Assembly (NCBI GenBank): GCA_024398105.1
Contig: JAKSJP010000019.1
Span: 1-47,174, forward strand
Source: Bacteroidales bacterium
GTDB lineage: Bacteria; Bacteroidota; Bacteroidia; Bacteroidales; UBA932
Length of the DNA: 47,174 nucleotides
Reading direction: 5' to 3'
Part shown: positions 1-7,729 of the stretch, one piece after another
How positions within the stretch are numbered: the first letter of the stretch is position 1
How the letters are laid out: every line of letters starts with the position of its first letter
Notes under the pieces: model-generated
Told to the model about the DNA's origin: nothing
Databases searched by the model: none
Seen by the model: the letters and a program-made list of their open reading frames with translations, nothing else
Translations under genes and position numbers: made by a program

Positions 1-3
1 AAT

Positions 4-35
4 TTTGAAAATTGAATTGATTTTTCTAATATTTG
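4..35 (+). promoter_or_regulatory. Possible Bacteroidota-type promoter for the lipoprotein gene
   Basis: TTTG at 4-7 is followed after 19 bases by TAATATTTG (27-35). This resembles the -33 TTTG / -7 TAnnTTTG pattern but has one extra base in the -7 box. It lies 22 bases before the start codon at 58. Confidence 0.4.
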
Positions 36-57
36 ACAAAACAATTCTAAAAGTATT

Positions 58-501
58 ATGAAAAAACTATTCTGCGCAATTGTGGCAGCTATCTGCCTTG
101 TTTCGTGTGTTTCAAACGTGACTGACATCACCTACAGAATTTCCCGTGGTTCTAACAGAAGTATTTCACAGCATAGTATCAGCGGTGAAGCCATGGATCT
201 CATTGAGGCTTTCACAGACGCATGCAATGAATTTGACAACAACAGCCGTAACTGGATGTGGTTCGTGACTACCTATGGCTCGAATTTCAAGAAGGGCGAC
301 GCGGATGCCATAAAGGAGTTCGAGAAGTACAGCGAGATGCTCCAGAAGATCTACGACGAGTACGAGAAGAAGTTCGCTGCATGTACCGATGAGACAGTAT
401 CCTTCTCACAGACTTCTACCTTGAGTGTTACTCGAGATATACCTGGCGGAGGAACCAAGGAACTTGCATCGAAGACTTTCAGCATTAAGCTCAACGATTA
501 A
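58..501 (+). CDS. Small secreted lipoprotein of unknown function
   Basis: This encodes a 147-residue protein. It begins with a lipoprotein signal peptide: Lys-Lys at residues 2-3, a hydrophobic stretch, then a lipobox LVSC that makes Cys17 the likely lipidated residue. After cleavage the protein is about 130 residues and hydrophilic. The middle (about 45-105) is rich in Glu, Lys and aromatics and probably helical; the C-terminus is Ser/Thr-rich. I recognise no enzymatic motif or family. It stands alone, with its own candidate promoter and a strong terminator directly after the stop codon. Membrane attachment is well supported by the signal; the function is unknown. Confidence 0.8.
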   Translation: MKKLFCAIVAAICLVSCVSNVTDITYRISRGSNRSISQHSISGEAMDLIEAFTDACNEFDNNSRNWMWFVTTYGSNFKKGDADAIKEFEKYSEMLQKIYDEYEKKFAACTDETVSFSQTSTLSVTRDIPGGGTKELASKTFSIKLND

Positions 502-533
502 AAAAAGCCCGGCGCAGAAGCGTCGGGCTTTTT
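502..533. terminator. Rho-independent terminator between the lipoprotein gene and tRNA-Ser
   Basis: The stem AGCCCGGCG / CGTCGGGCT (one G-T pair) encloses CAGAAG and is flanked by A-tract and T-tract. Both strands have a T-run after the stem, so it can end the lipoprotein transcript from the left and the tRNA transcript from the right. Confidence 0.85.
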
Positions 534-543
534 GAAATCAGTG

Positions 544-630
544 CGGTGAGGACGAGATTCGAACTCGTGGTACGGTTACCCGTACGGCAGTTTAGCAAAC
601 TGCTGGTTTCAGCCACTCACCCACCTCACC
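544..630 (-). tRNA. tRNA-Ser (anticodon GCT)
   Basis: Read on the minus strand, the acceptor arms GGTGAGG and CCTCACC pair perfectly, with discriminator G at 544. The anticodon stem GCAGT/ACTGC encloses the loop TTGCTAA, giving anticodon GCT for AGC/AGU codons. A long variable arm (CGTACGG..CCGTACC) is typical of class II serine tRNAs. The T-arm ACGAG-TTCGAAT-CTCGT is intact. The length is 87 nt. The terminal CCA is not encoded. Confidence 0.96.
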
Positions 631-692
631 AGTTCCACCTTTTCAGGTCAACTTGATGACGGTTTCAAGACCGAAATACCAAAGTTGGACTG

Positions 693-721
693 CAAATATA
701 CAACATTTTTCTTTATTGCAA
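693..721 (-). promoter_or_regulatory. Candidate promoter of tRNA-Ser
   Basis: Minus-strand TATATTTG (693-700) is a perfect TAnnTTTG box, with TTG (719-721) 18 bases upstream. It lies about 60 bases before the tRNA 5' end and just beyond the 3' end of the transposase gene. Confidence 0.55.
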
Positions 722-731
722 GGGCTTTTCA

Positions 732-1694
732 TCAAATCATATCCTTGACTTCCTCATAAATAAGACCGCAAAGCCGCGCAACCTGTTTGGCGGAGCTGTT
801 ATATTTTGCGCGAAGTGCGCGGGCAATCCGGAGCCGCTGCTCTGTGTCCAGTGTATTCATCGTCGAGCGGCCGTACATCTGCCGGCAGGTCTCGATTCTA
901 TGCTGGCGCATCTCCTGCATCGGGATCGACAGCCTGGAGATCCTTCCTTCACGGCTCTCCACGTCGCTTTCCCGGCTGGTGCAGAGGAAGAAGTTGTACC
1001 CCGAGGCCGTCCTGAAAACGCGCTCGACCAAGTCCACGGCGACGTACTCCTGTGGCAGCACCAGTCCTTCGATCAGGGCGTCGGAATTTTTATCCACCTT
1101 TCTGGATTTCAGCACCTTACGCCGTTCGAGTGCCGTCAGTTCGGAAAGATCGGAAGCCTTCGGACGGGTCGCCATGGACCATGGCAGCTCCCGGTGGAAG
1201 TATAGAGGGCCAGAGGACCATGGGTAGTTCCACGGCATGTATGACAGGCCAGCGACCGTGGGGTTCCGGACGACATAGCAGATCGCCGTCTTGAGGTAGC
1301 GGTCGGAGTCGATTTTCTGGTAATTGACTGGCACTCTGGAGAGTTTGTTGGAGTAGCCGTAGCGCACGTGGAGGCCACGGGAGAGCCGCGCGACCAAGTC
1401 ATGAATGAAGCGGTTGCACTCTTCAAGCTCGCCGTAGAGGATGAAGTGGACATGGGTGTCCATCAGGACGAAGGCCAGGATTATCACCTTGTACTTGCGT
1501 AGGAGCACGTAGATTCCGTTCATCGCGTCGCGGAAGTCCTGCTCATCATAGAACATCGCATCCACCGCATTGCCGTCCGTGCTGAAGTGCCAGCAGTTCC
1601 GCACCGGAATCGTCTGCCCCTTGACCCACTGCCTGTTCAGCCCTAGGTCCGATTCTATCTGCCGGAGTGTCGATTGGTCGATTTTCATATGCAT
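732..1694 (-). CDS. REP-associated tyrosine transposase-like protein (Y1/RAYT type), copy 1
   Basis: This encodes a 320-residue protein of the Y1 single-strand transposase superfamily. It has the metal-binding His-x-His motif in MDTHVHFILYGE (His81, His83) and a candidate catalytic tyrosine in CYVVRNPTVAGL (Tyr140), followed by the family-typical PWSS segment. The C-terminus (about 285-320) looks like a DNA-binding helix-turn-helix. Known RAYT enzymes nick and move short palindromic repeats rather than their own gene; that activity is inferred here. The open frame extends upstream to 1805, but that part is translated from tandem repeats. I prefer the ATG at 1694 (or 1688), where similarity to the second copy at 43018 begins. 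The gene is intact and GC-rich compared with its neighbours. A palindrome cluster lies about 0.5 kb upstream. Confidence 0.85.
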   Translation of the reverse strand: MHMKIDQSTLRQIESDLGLNRQWVKGQTIPVRNCWHFSTDGNAVDAMFYDEQDFRDAMNGIYVLLRKYKVIILAFVLMDTHVHFILYGELEECNRFIHDLVARLSRGLHVRYGYSNKLSRVPVNYQKIDSDRYLKTAICYVVRNPTVAGLSYMPWNYPWSSGPLYFHRELPWSMATRPKASDLSELTALERRKVLKSRKVDKNSDALIEGLVLPQEYVAVDLVERVFRTASGYNFFLCTSRESDVESREGRISRLSIPMQEMRQHRIETCRQMYGRSTMNTLDTEQRLRIARALRAKYNSSAKQVARLCGLIYEEVKDMI

Positions 1695-1707
1695 TTGATC
1701 TGGCAGG

Positions 1708-1874
1708 CGGTTCTGCCTGGCCACTGGTGGTCGGCGTGACCAGCAGGGGACGGAGGTTTGCCTGGTTGGCGGGTACAGGCGGTTCTGCCTGGTGGGCGGG
1801 CACAACCGCTTCTGCCTGGTGGGCGGACGCAGGCGCTTCTGCCTGGTGGGCGGGCACAGCCGCTTCTGCCTGGC
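1708..1874. repeat. 27-bp minisatellite upstream of RAYT copy 1
   Basis: Units starting at 1780, 1807, 1834 and 1861 share CGCTTCTGCCTGGTGGGCGG with a period of exactly 27 bp. A weaker in-phase unit starts at 1753 and a further copy at 1708. All frames through it are open because the period is a multiple of three, which gives spurious repetitive peptides on both strands. No spacers separate the units. Confidence 0.9.
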
Positions 1875-1971
1875 ACAAATGTATTACCTGTCAGCAAAGA
1901 GCGCAAGAGGGGCGCCCACGAGCCGGTCAGAAAATCAAGATTCCTTACCTTTTTCGCAGGATTCTTTACTT

Positions 1972-2034
1972 TTCGCACTCTTGAAATCACATTTCGCCCT
2001 TATGAAATCACTTTTCGCACTTATGAAATCAGCT
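1972..2034. repeat. 21-bp tandem repeat
   Basis: Three units of 21 bp start at 1972, 1993 and 2014, with the pattern TTCGCMCTTATGAAATCACT. A degenerate fourth piece (TTCGCAGGATTCTTTACT) precedes them at about 1953. The repeat lies in the non-coding gap between the RAYT gene and the PD40 gene. I see no gene in 1695-2419. Confidence 0.85.
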
Positions 2035-2181
2035 GAGCTGATTGCCAGCCGGAGAAACGGCCGCTTTCCCAAGCCCGAAGGCCTGACAGACAGCGCCGCG
2101 GGGAACAGCTGTCCGTTCAGCTATTTTTTTTGGTGGCCGGTAGCGGAGTTTTGGCAAGGGGGGGGGCCGACTATAGCTGAG

Positions 2182-2333
2182 TTTTTGCAATTCGGTGTGC
2201 ATGCCGAACTGCATTCTAGGGGCCTAGAATGGCGTTTGAGATGCACTCCGGGGCCTGCAGGGGCTATGAGTGCACGACAATGTGCCACACAGCGCACAGA
2301 ACGGCGCTTTCCCTGCACTCCGATTTGCAAAAA
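2182..2333. repeat. Nested palindrome cluster (REP-like) near RAYT copy 1
   Basis: The outer arms TTTTTGCAATTCGGTGTGCA (2182-2201) and TGCACTCCGATTTGCAAAAA (2314-2333) are complementary at 18 of 20 positions. Inside are CATTCTAGG/CCTAGAATG (2212-2231, 2-base spacer), TGCACTC/GAGTGCA (2242-2248 with 2268-2274), a second TGCACTC at 2314, and TTCGG/CCGAA (2191-2208). This is far denser than ordinary intergenic DNA and resembles clustered REP elements. Confidence 0.75.
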
Positions 2334-2419
2334 GACAGACGACCGGTGCTGGCTGGCGAAGTCCAAGGCTGGCACCCGTTGGCAGGGACCGCAGCCGGTT
2401 TGGCACCCCGCAGGCGCCG

Positions 2420-4441
2420 CTACTGGGTGACGGTTTCGAGGGTGAGGCCGAGGAGGCCGGCGGCCTTCAGGGCGGAGAGGACGGTGCTGGCGTCGTCGAT
2501 GTCGGTCCAGTTGCCGAGGACGTAGGTGAGTACGCCGTCCTGGGTCTCGCGGACGAGGTCCTTTGTGGTGGCGTTGTTGATAGCGCTGAGGGCGCTCTCG
2601 CTGAGGCGGCCGCCGTCCGGCCTGATGCGGATGCGGTAGTTCTGGACGATTGTCTTCTCAAGCTGGCGGGCGGTGTTGACTGCGATCTTGTCTCCGTCGC
2701 GGAAGGCGACGATGACTGCGCTTGGGAAGCCGGCGCGCTTGACTCTTGACAAGGCGCTGAGACAATCGCTGTAGCTGCGGAAGAGGCCTGCGCTGTAGGC
2801 TTTCTTGCTGCCGTCCTTGCGGACGAATACAGGGCTGAGGCCCTTGAGGTCGCTTTCCTTGGCATCGCCGCTGGTCTTGCTGAAGATCTGGATCTGGTAG
2901 ATCAGGCCGTCAGGAAGGGTGTTGTCCTCGGCGAAACGGCCTACCTTGAGTACCTGGAAGGTGTAGTCGAAGCTGCTCTTTGGCTTGGCGAACTGCATCT
3001 GCGGCACCTGGCCATAGTCAGTCTTGACAAATTCGAAGGCGGCAAGGTCGTTTCCGCGACCGGCATAGCCTGCACCCCCGCGACCGGCAGAGCCGTTGCC
3101 GCCGAAGAGGGCTGCGGCGTCGCTGTCGTCGGAGGCTGCGAGGACGGCCTTAGGGTCGACTACGATTCCGTCGGCGATGAGGTCCATCTCGATGGACTGC
3201 AAGGTCCTGGTCGCTTTGTTGAGTTCGTCGCGGGTGGCGACAAGTGACATTTCGTTTTCAAGGATTTCGTCTGCGACTTCCTTCTGTTCTTCGGCCGCAA
3301 GCTTTGACATGCGCGAACGAAGGAGGTCAAGGCTTTCCTGGCTGCGGGCGATCCTGCCCTTGAGGGACTGGACTTCGCGCAGCTGCATTACGTAGCGGCG
3401 GGTTGCATCAGCCCCGGCAGCACCAACAGCCCCGGCAGCAGAAGTGCCGGCAGCACCGACAGCCCCGGCAGCAGAAGCCCCGGCAGAACCGCCAACGCCA
3501 GACTGGCCGTCCGACGAGCCAAATGCAGCACCGGCAGCACCGCTAGCTCCACTAGCTCCACCAACTGCACCGGCCTTACCCGCAGGTACCATGAGCCTGC
3601 TGAGGGAGAGGGCTTCCTGGGCGGAGAGGGCGCGGCGGACAGGGGTCGTGTCGAATTCGAGGACGTAGACCCAGACGTCGCCGGTGCCGGGGCATTCCCT
3701 GTCGCTGGCGAAGATCGAATAGCGGCCGTCAGGGGTGTTGACGAAGAGATAGTCGTTGTATGGGGAGTTGTATGGGAAGCCGAGGTTCTCGGGCTCGCCC
3801 CATTCCTTGTTCCTTGAGTCCCAATGAGATACGTAGAGGTCGTAGCCGCCGGCGCCATAGAGGCCGTCAGAGGCGAACCAGAGGGTCCTGCCGTCGGCTG
3901 AGACATATGGGAATACCTCGTTGCCGCCGGTCGTGAGCTTCTCGTCAGCGATTACCGGCGCGCTCCAGAGGGTGTCGCTGTGCTCGGTGCGCATGATGCT
4001 GAGAAGGCCGTCCTCGTCGTGGGCGCTGAAATAGATCTCCCTTGCTCCGTCAGGCACGTAGGTCGCACCAGGGAAGGCAGAGGAAGAATCGAAGGCGTTC
4101 GGGGTCTGGCACCATGATCCCGCATCCTTCGGATACCAGAGGTAGAAGCCCTTGAGGCTCAGCTGTTTCTTGGCCACGACGGTCGGGGTGCTGGCGAAAT
4201 GGAGCATGTTCTCGCCGTTGAGGTTCTCCATCCTGAGCTGCTCGAGGCGAAGGGAATCGCCCGGGTCCATGGTACCATGTTCCAAAGCCTGTGCGCAGAT
4301 CTCGGCAGCCTCGGCGAAACGGTACTCCTGGCGGAGTGCCTCGACCTTGCGGACGGTCTCGTCCAACGGGGCCTGGGCCATGGCTTCCGCTCCCAGCAGA
4401 AGGGCCACGATTATCGGGAAATATGCTTTTGGTCTTCTCAT
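2420..4441 (-). CDS. Exported PD40 beta-propeller protein with SPOR-like C-terminus
   Basis: This encodes a 673-residue protein with an N-terminal signal peptide (to about residue 22, AMAQA). A short helical TPR-like segment follows, then PD40-type propeller blades (about 120-265) with repeats such as VSADGRTLWFASDG and NTPDGRYSIFASDR. Next come an Ala/Gly/Ser linker (about 290-345), a predicted coiled coil (about 348-420), and two SPOR-like segments (about 520-600 and 605-673; IYQIQIFSK and TYVLGNWTDIDDASTVLSALK). PD40 proteins in Bacteroidota often occur in OmpA-like periplasmic proteins, and SPOR folds bind peptidoglycan. A periplasmic envelope role is therefore inferred. No OmpA domain is visible. 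It is divergent from secDF. Confidence 0.8.
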   Translation of the reverse strand: MRRPKAYFPIIVALLLGAEAMAQAPLDETVRKVEALRQEYRFAEAAEICAQALEHGTMDPGDSLRLEQLRMENLNGENMLHFASTPTVVAKKQLSLKGFYLWYPKDAGSWCQTPNAFDSSSAFPGATYVPDGAREIYFSAHDEDGLLSIMRTEHSDTLWSAPVIADEKLTTGGNEVFPYVSADGRTLWFASDGLYGAGGYDLYVSHWDSRNKEWGEPENLGFPYNSPYNDYLFVNTPDGRYSIFASDRECPGTGDVWVYVLEFDTTPVRRALSAQEALSLSRLMVPAGKAGAVGGASGASGAAGAAFGSSDGQSGVGGSAGASAAGAVGAAGTSAAGAVGAAGADATRRYVMQLREVQSLKGRIARSQESLDLLRSRMSKLAAEEQKEVADEILENEMSLVATRDELNKATRTLQSIEMDLIADGIVVDPKAVLAASDDSDAAALFGGNGSAGRGGAGYAGRGNDLAAFEFVKTDYGQVPQMQFAKPKSSFDYTFQVLKVGRFAEDNTLPDGLIYQIQIFSKTSGDAKESDLKGLSPVFVRKDGSKKAYSAGLFRSYSDCLSALSRVKRAGFPSAVIVAFRDGDKIAVNTARQLEKTIVQNYRIRIRPDGGRLSESALSAINNATTKDLVRETQDGVLTYVLGNWTDIDDASTVLSALKAAGLLGLTLETVTQ
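3421..3486. repeat. 33-bp tandem duplication in the PD40 gene linker
   Basis: Two 33-bp copies (3421-3453 and 3454-3486) differ at only a few bases. They encode the repeated peptide SAAGAVGAAG in the low-complexity linker. In-frame expansion of a flexible linker is the simplest reading. Confidence 0.85.
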
Positions 4442-4470
4442 TGTTCGTTTTTCGGGTATCTGAAGCTTTG

Positions 4471-4478
4471 CAAATTTA
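4471..4478 (-). promoter_or_regulatory. -7 box for the PD40 gene
   Basis: Minus-strand TAAATTTG is a perfect TAnnTTTG match 30 bases before the ATG at 4441. No clear -33 TTTG is seen. Confidence 0.5.
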
Positions 4479-4519
4479 AGAAATAAGTGCGTTAAACTTT
4501 CTTTCTTGGAAAAAAAGTG

Positions 4520-4527
4520 TAATTTTG
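4520..4527 (+). promoter_or_regulatory. -7 box for secDF
   Basis: TAATTTTG matches TAnnTTTG. A leader of about 85 bases would follow before the ATG at 4616. A second, weaker TATTTTG lies at 4533. Confidence 0.5.
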
Positions 4528-4615
4528 CATTCTATTTTGCCCTCATTAGGGGTTATTGCGCCCTATACTGAGGTCAACTTTGACGAAAATTAATAATTTA
4601 AAATAACCAAAAACA

Positions 4616-7600
4616 ATGCAAAGTAAAGGTGCAATTAGATTTGTAGCGATTCTGCTTGGTATCGCCTGCCTTTGGCAGCTTTCCTTCACTGCAGTCACCA
4701 AGATGCAGGAGAAGAAGGCAGCTAAGTACGCAGAGGCTGCTGTTGCAGCATTCCAGCAGACTCCTGCATGGAGCAAGGTTGCGGCTGAGAATCAGGCTTA
4801 CGTGCTTGACTCCCTCTCAAAGGACCGCAACAGATGGTATACAGATTCCATCTCAGCTGAGAAGGTTTACTTCGGCTACACTTTCAAGGATGTAAAGGCT
4901 AAGGAGATCAACCTCGGTCTTGACCTCAAGGGTGGTATGAACGTAATGCTTCAGGTTCAGCTCGAAGACCTCGTAAGGGCTCTCGCAGGCGAGAATGCAA
5001 CTCCTGAGTTCAACAACGCTCTCGCTCTCGCAAAGGAGCGCAGCGTCAACTCACGTCAGGATTTCATCACTCTCTTCGCAGAGGCTTGGAAGGAAGTCGG
5101 CAACGGCCAGAGACTCGCTCAGGTATTCGGTACCTACGAGATGAGAGACCGTATCAAGCCGGAGTCTACCGACGAGCAGGTCATCAGCGTAGTACGCGAG
5201 GATGCTGAGTCTGCAGTAAGCAACTCATTCAACGTTCTCCGTAACCGTATCGACCGTTTCGGTGTGACCCAGCCTTCTATCCAGAAGCTTGGAAACAGCG
5301 GACGTATCCTCGTCGAGCTTCCAGGTGTAAAGGAGCCTGAGCGTGTAAGAAAGCTCCTCCAGGGAACCGCTTCCCTCGAATTCTGGACGACATATGACAA
5401 TGCTGAGATCGAGCAGTACCTCGCTGAGGCTAACGCTCTCCTCGCTCAGATCCTCGACGACGATGCTGAGGTTGCTGAGGACGCAGAGGCTTCTGAGGAG
5501 AACGCTGACGTACTCGCACAGGAGATCAACGCCAACTCTGAGGATGCTGACCTCGAGGCTGCAAGAAAGGCCAACCCTCTCTTCTCAGTACTCCAGCCTT
5601 CAGGCGCAAGAGGAAACGCATGCATCGGTTACGCACAGGGTGGTGACACCGCTGTTGTCAACAGATACCTCAATAACGCACGCGTAAAGGAGCTCTTCCC
5701 AGCTGAGTTCAAGGCTATGTGGTCAGTCGCTCCTTCTTCATACTTCGCAGGCGCCAATGTCTACGAGCTCGTAGCCATCAAGGCTGCTTCACGTGACGGT
5801 AAGGCTCCTCTCGACGGTAGCTCAGTCACCGACGCACGCGTATCATACGACGGTCAGGGTGTCAACAAGGGCGCACCGACCGTATCTATGACAATGAACG
5901 CAGAAGGTGCAAACAAGTGGGCAAGAATCACCAAGGACAACATCGGCAAGCAGGTGGCTATCGTTCTCGATGGTCTCGTATACTCTTATCCTACAGTACA
6001 GTCTGAAATCACCGGCGGTAGCTCACAGATCTCAGGTAACTTCACTGTAGAGGAGGCAACTGACCTTACCAACGTCCTCAAGTCAGGTAAGCTTCCTGCA
6101 CCTGCAAAGATCATCCAGGAGCAGGTTGTAGGTCCTTCACTCGGTGCGAAGTCAATCAAGGCAGGTATGATCTCATTCCTCATCGCCTTCCTCCTCGTAC
6201 TCGTGTACATGGTATTCTTCTACACAGGTGCCGGTCTCATCGCTGATATCGCGCTCCTCTGCAACGTCCTCTTCCTCTTCGGTACCCTTACCTCATTCGG
6301 AGCAGTCCTCACTCTCCCTGGTATCGCAGGTCTCGTCCTGACAATGGGTATGGCGGTCGATGCGAACGTGATCATCTACGAGCGTATCAAGGAGGAACTC
6401 GCTGCAGGCAAGGGTCTTGGAAAGGCTGTCGCTGACGGTTACAGCAATGCTTACTCAGCAATTATCGACGGTCAGATCACAACCCTCCTTACCGGTATCG
6501 TTCTCTTCGTGTTCGGTTCAGGTCCTGTACAGGGCTTCGCTACAACATTGATCATCGGTATCATCACTTCTGTCCTTACATCTATCTTCGTCACCCGTCT
6601 CATCATCGACGACAGACTCAACAAGGGCAAGAGCATTTCTTTCGAGAGCAATCTCACAAAGAACTTCCTCAAGAACACCAACATCGACTTCGTTGCGAAG
6701 AAGAAGTACTCATACATCATCTCTGGTACTCTCATCGTTCTTTCTATCCTCTCAATCAGTATCAAGGGCTTCACCTATGGTGTTGATTTCAGCGGTGGTA
6801 GAACCTACGTTGTACGTTTCGACCAGGATGTGACCGCAGAGTCTGTACGTGCTGCAGCCGAGGCTGTCTTCACAGACGGTAACTCTTCAGTCGAGGTCAA
6901 GCAGTTCGGTGGTGCATCACAGATGAAGATCACTACTACCTACAAGGTAGACCAGGAGTCTTCAGAGGTTGACGCAGAGGTTGAGCAGATGGTATACGAG
7001 GCAATGAAGGGCTTCTATGCTACACCAATCTCATACGACGAGTTCAAGTCTACACTCGACAACCCTAACGGTATCATTTCTTCTGACAAGGTAGGTCCTA
7101 CCATCGCAAGCGACATGAGAAGAGATGCTATCATCGCAGTCATCATCGCCCTCTTCGTAATCTTCGCTTACATCGCTGTAAGATTCAAGGGCTGGACATG
7201 GGGTCTCGGTGGTGTCGTTTCACTCGCACACACCTCTATCATCGTGATCGGCTTCTTCAGCTTCTTCTCAGGAATCCTCCCATTCAACCTTGACGTCGAC
7301 CAGACGTTCATCGCGGCGATCCTGACGATCATCGGTTACGCTATCAACGATAACGTGGTTATCTTCGACCGTATCCGTGAGTTCAAGAGCCTTCACCCTA
7401 ACACAGACTTCAAGACTAACGTGAACACTGCGCTCAACGCAACTCTCACACGTACAGTCAACACCTCAGTTTCAACTCTCATCCCTATGCTTGCAATCGC
7501 AATCTTCGGTGGTGAGTCGATCAGAGGTCTCTCTGTAGCACTCTGCCTCGGTATCCTCATCGGTACCTACGCTTCTATCATGATCGGTACTCCTGTCATG

Positions 7601-7645
7601 TTCGACGCTACTGCAAAGGCTGAGGCTAAGAAGTCAGCTAAGTAA
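4616..7645 (+). CDS. secDF: Fused protein translocase subunit SecDF
   Basis: This encodes a 1009-residue membrane protein combining SecD and SecF, which use the proton-motive force to pull secreted proteins through SecYEG. The SecD half has an N-terminal membrane helix, the D1 motif GLDLKGGMNVMLQV (about residue 103), a large periplasmic P1 domain, and the RND-like segment GMAVDANVIIYERIKEE. The SecF half has GVDFSGGRTYVVRF and GYAINDNVVIFDRIRE. Six membrane helices are evident in each half. Separate genes are the rule in proteobacteria; fusion is common in Bacteroidota. A very acidic insert of about 50 residues (about 270-320, rich in Glu, Asp and Ala) interrupts the P1 region. Codon use is strongly biased (CTC, AAG, CGT), as in a highly expressed gene. 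It has its own terminator and is monocistronic. Confidence 0.97.
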   Translation: MQSKGAIRFVAILLGIACLWQLSFTAVTKMQEKKAAKYAEAAVAAFQQTPAWSKVAAENQAYVLDSLSKDRNRWYTDSISAEKVYFGYTFKDVKAKEINLGLDLKGGMNVMLQVQLEDLVRALAGENATPEFNNALALAKERSVNSRQDFITLFAEAWKEVGNGQRLAQVFGTYEMRDRIKPESTDEQVISVVREDAESAVSNSFNVLRNRIDRFGVTQPSIQKLGNSGRILVELPGVKEPERVRKLLQGTASLEFWTTYDNAEIEQYLAEANALLAQILDDDAEVAEDAEASEENADVLAQEINANSEDADLEAARKANPLFSVLQPSGARGNACIGYAQGGDTAVVNRYLNNARVKELFPAEFKAMWSVAPSSYFAGANVYELVAIKAASRDGKAPLDGSSVTDARVSYDGQGVNKGAPTVSMTMNAEGANKWARITKDNIGKQVAIVLDGLVYSYPTVQSEITGGSSQISGNFTVEEATDLTNVLKSGKLPAPAKIIQEQVVGPSLGAKSIKAGMISFLIAFLLVLVYMVFFYTGAGLIADIALLCNVLFLFGTLTSFGAVLTLPGIAGLVLTMGMAVDANVIIYERIKEELAAGKGLGKAVADGYSNAYSAIIDGQITTLLTGIVLFVFGSGPVQGFATTLIIGIITSVLTSIFVTRLIIDDRLNKGKSISFESNLTKNFLKNTNIDFVAKKKYSYIISGTLIVLSILSISIKGFTYGVDFSGGRTYVVRFDQDVTAESVRAAAEAVFTDGNSSVEVKQFGGASQMKITTTYKVDQESSEVDAEVEQMVYEAMKGFYATPISYDEFKSTLDNPNGIISSDKVGPTIASDMRRDAIIAVIIALFVIFAYIAVRFKGWTWGLGGVVSLAHTSIIVIGFFSFFSGILPFNLDVDQTFIAAILTIIGYAINDNVVIFDRIREFKSLHPNTDFKTNVNTALNATLTRTVNTSVSTLIPMLAIAIFGGESIRGLSVALCLGILIGTYASIMIGTPVMFDATAKAEAKKSAK

Positions 7646-7670
7646 GACTGAAAAGTTTTCCACAATATGC

Positions 7671-7702
7671 AGCCGGCCCTTTCAAAAGGCCGGCTGTTTT
7701 TT
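7671..7702 (+). terminator. Rho-independent terminator of secDF
   Basis: AGCCGGCC and GGCCGGCT pair perfectly around a short AT-rich loop and are followed by seven Ts. Confidence 0.88.
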
Positions 7703-7710
7703 TATCTTTG
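7680..7710 (+). promoter_or_regulatory. Candidate dnaE promoter overlapping the secDF terminator
   Basis: TATCTTTG (7703-7710) is a perfect -7 box, 19 bases after TTTC (7680-7683), a near match to the -33 TTTG. It supports the ATG at 7730 as the real start, because an upstream ATG at 7667 would lie inside the terminator hairpin. Confidence 0.55.
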
Positions 7711-7729
7711 TTATCCAACTCGCAAAGAC

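Noticed and set aside
1780-1874. CRISPR-like repeat array
   Set aside because: Units abut without spacers, so this is a tandem repeat, and no cas genes are present.
1546-1984. Open frames on both strands giving His-Gln-Ala-Glu or Trp-Trp-Ala repeat peptides
   Set aside because: They are translations of the 27-bp minisatellite; its period keeps all frames open and none has a start context or homologous domain.
7656-7664. TTTTCCACA, a DnaA-box-like 9-mer after secDF
   Set aside because: It is isolated, with no cluster and no AT-rich element around it.
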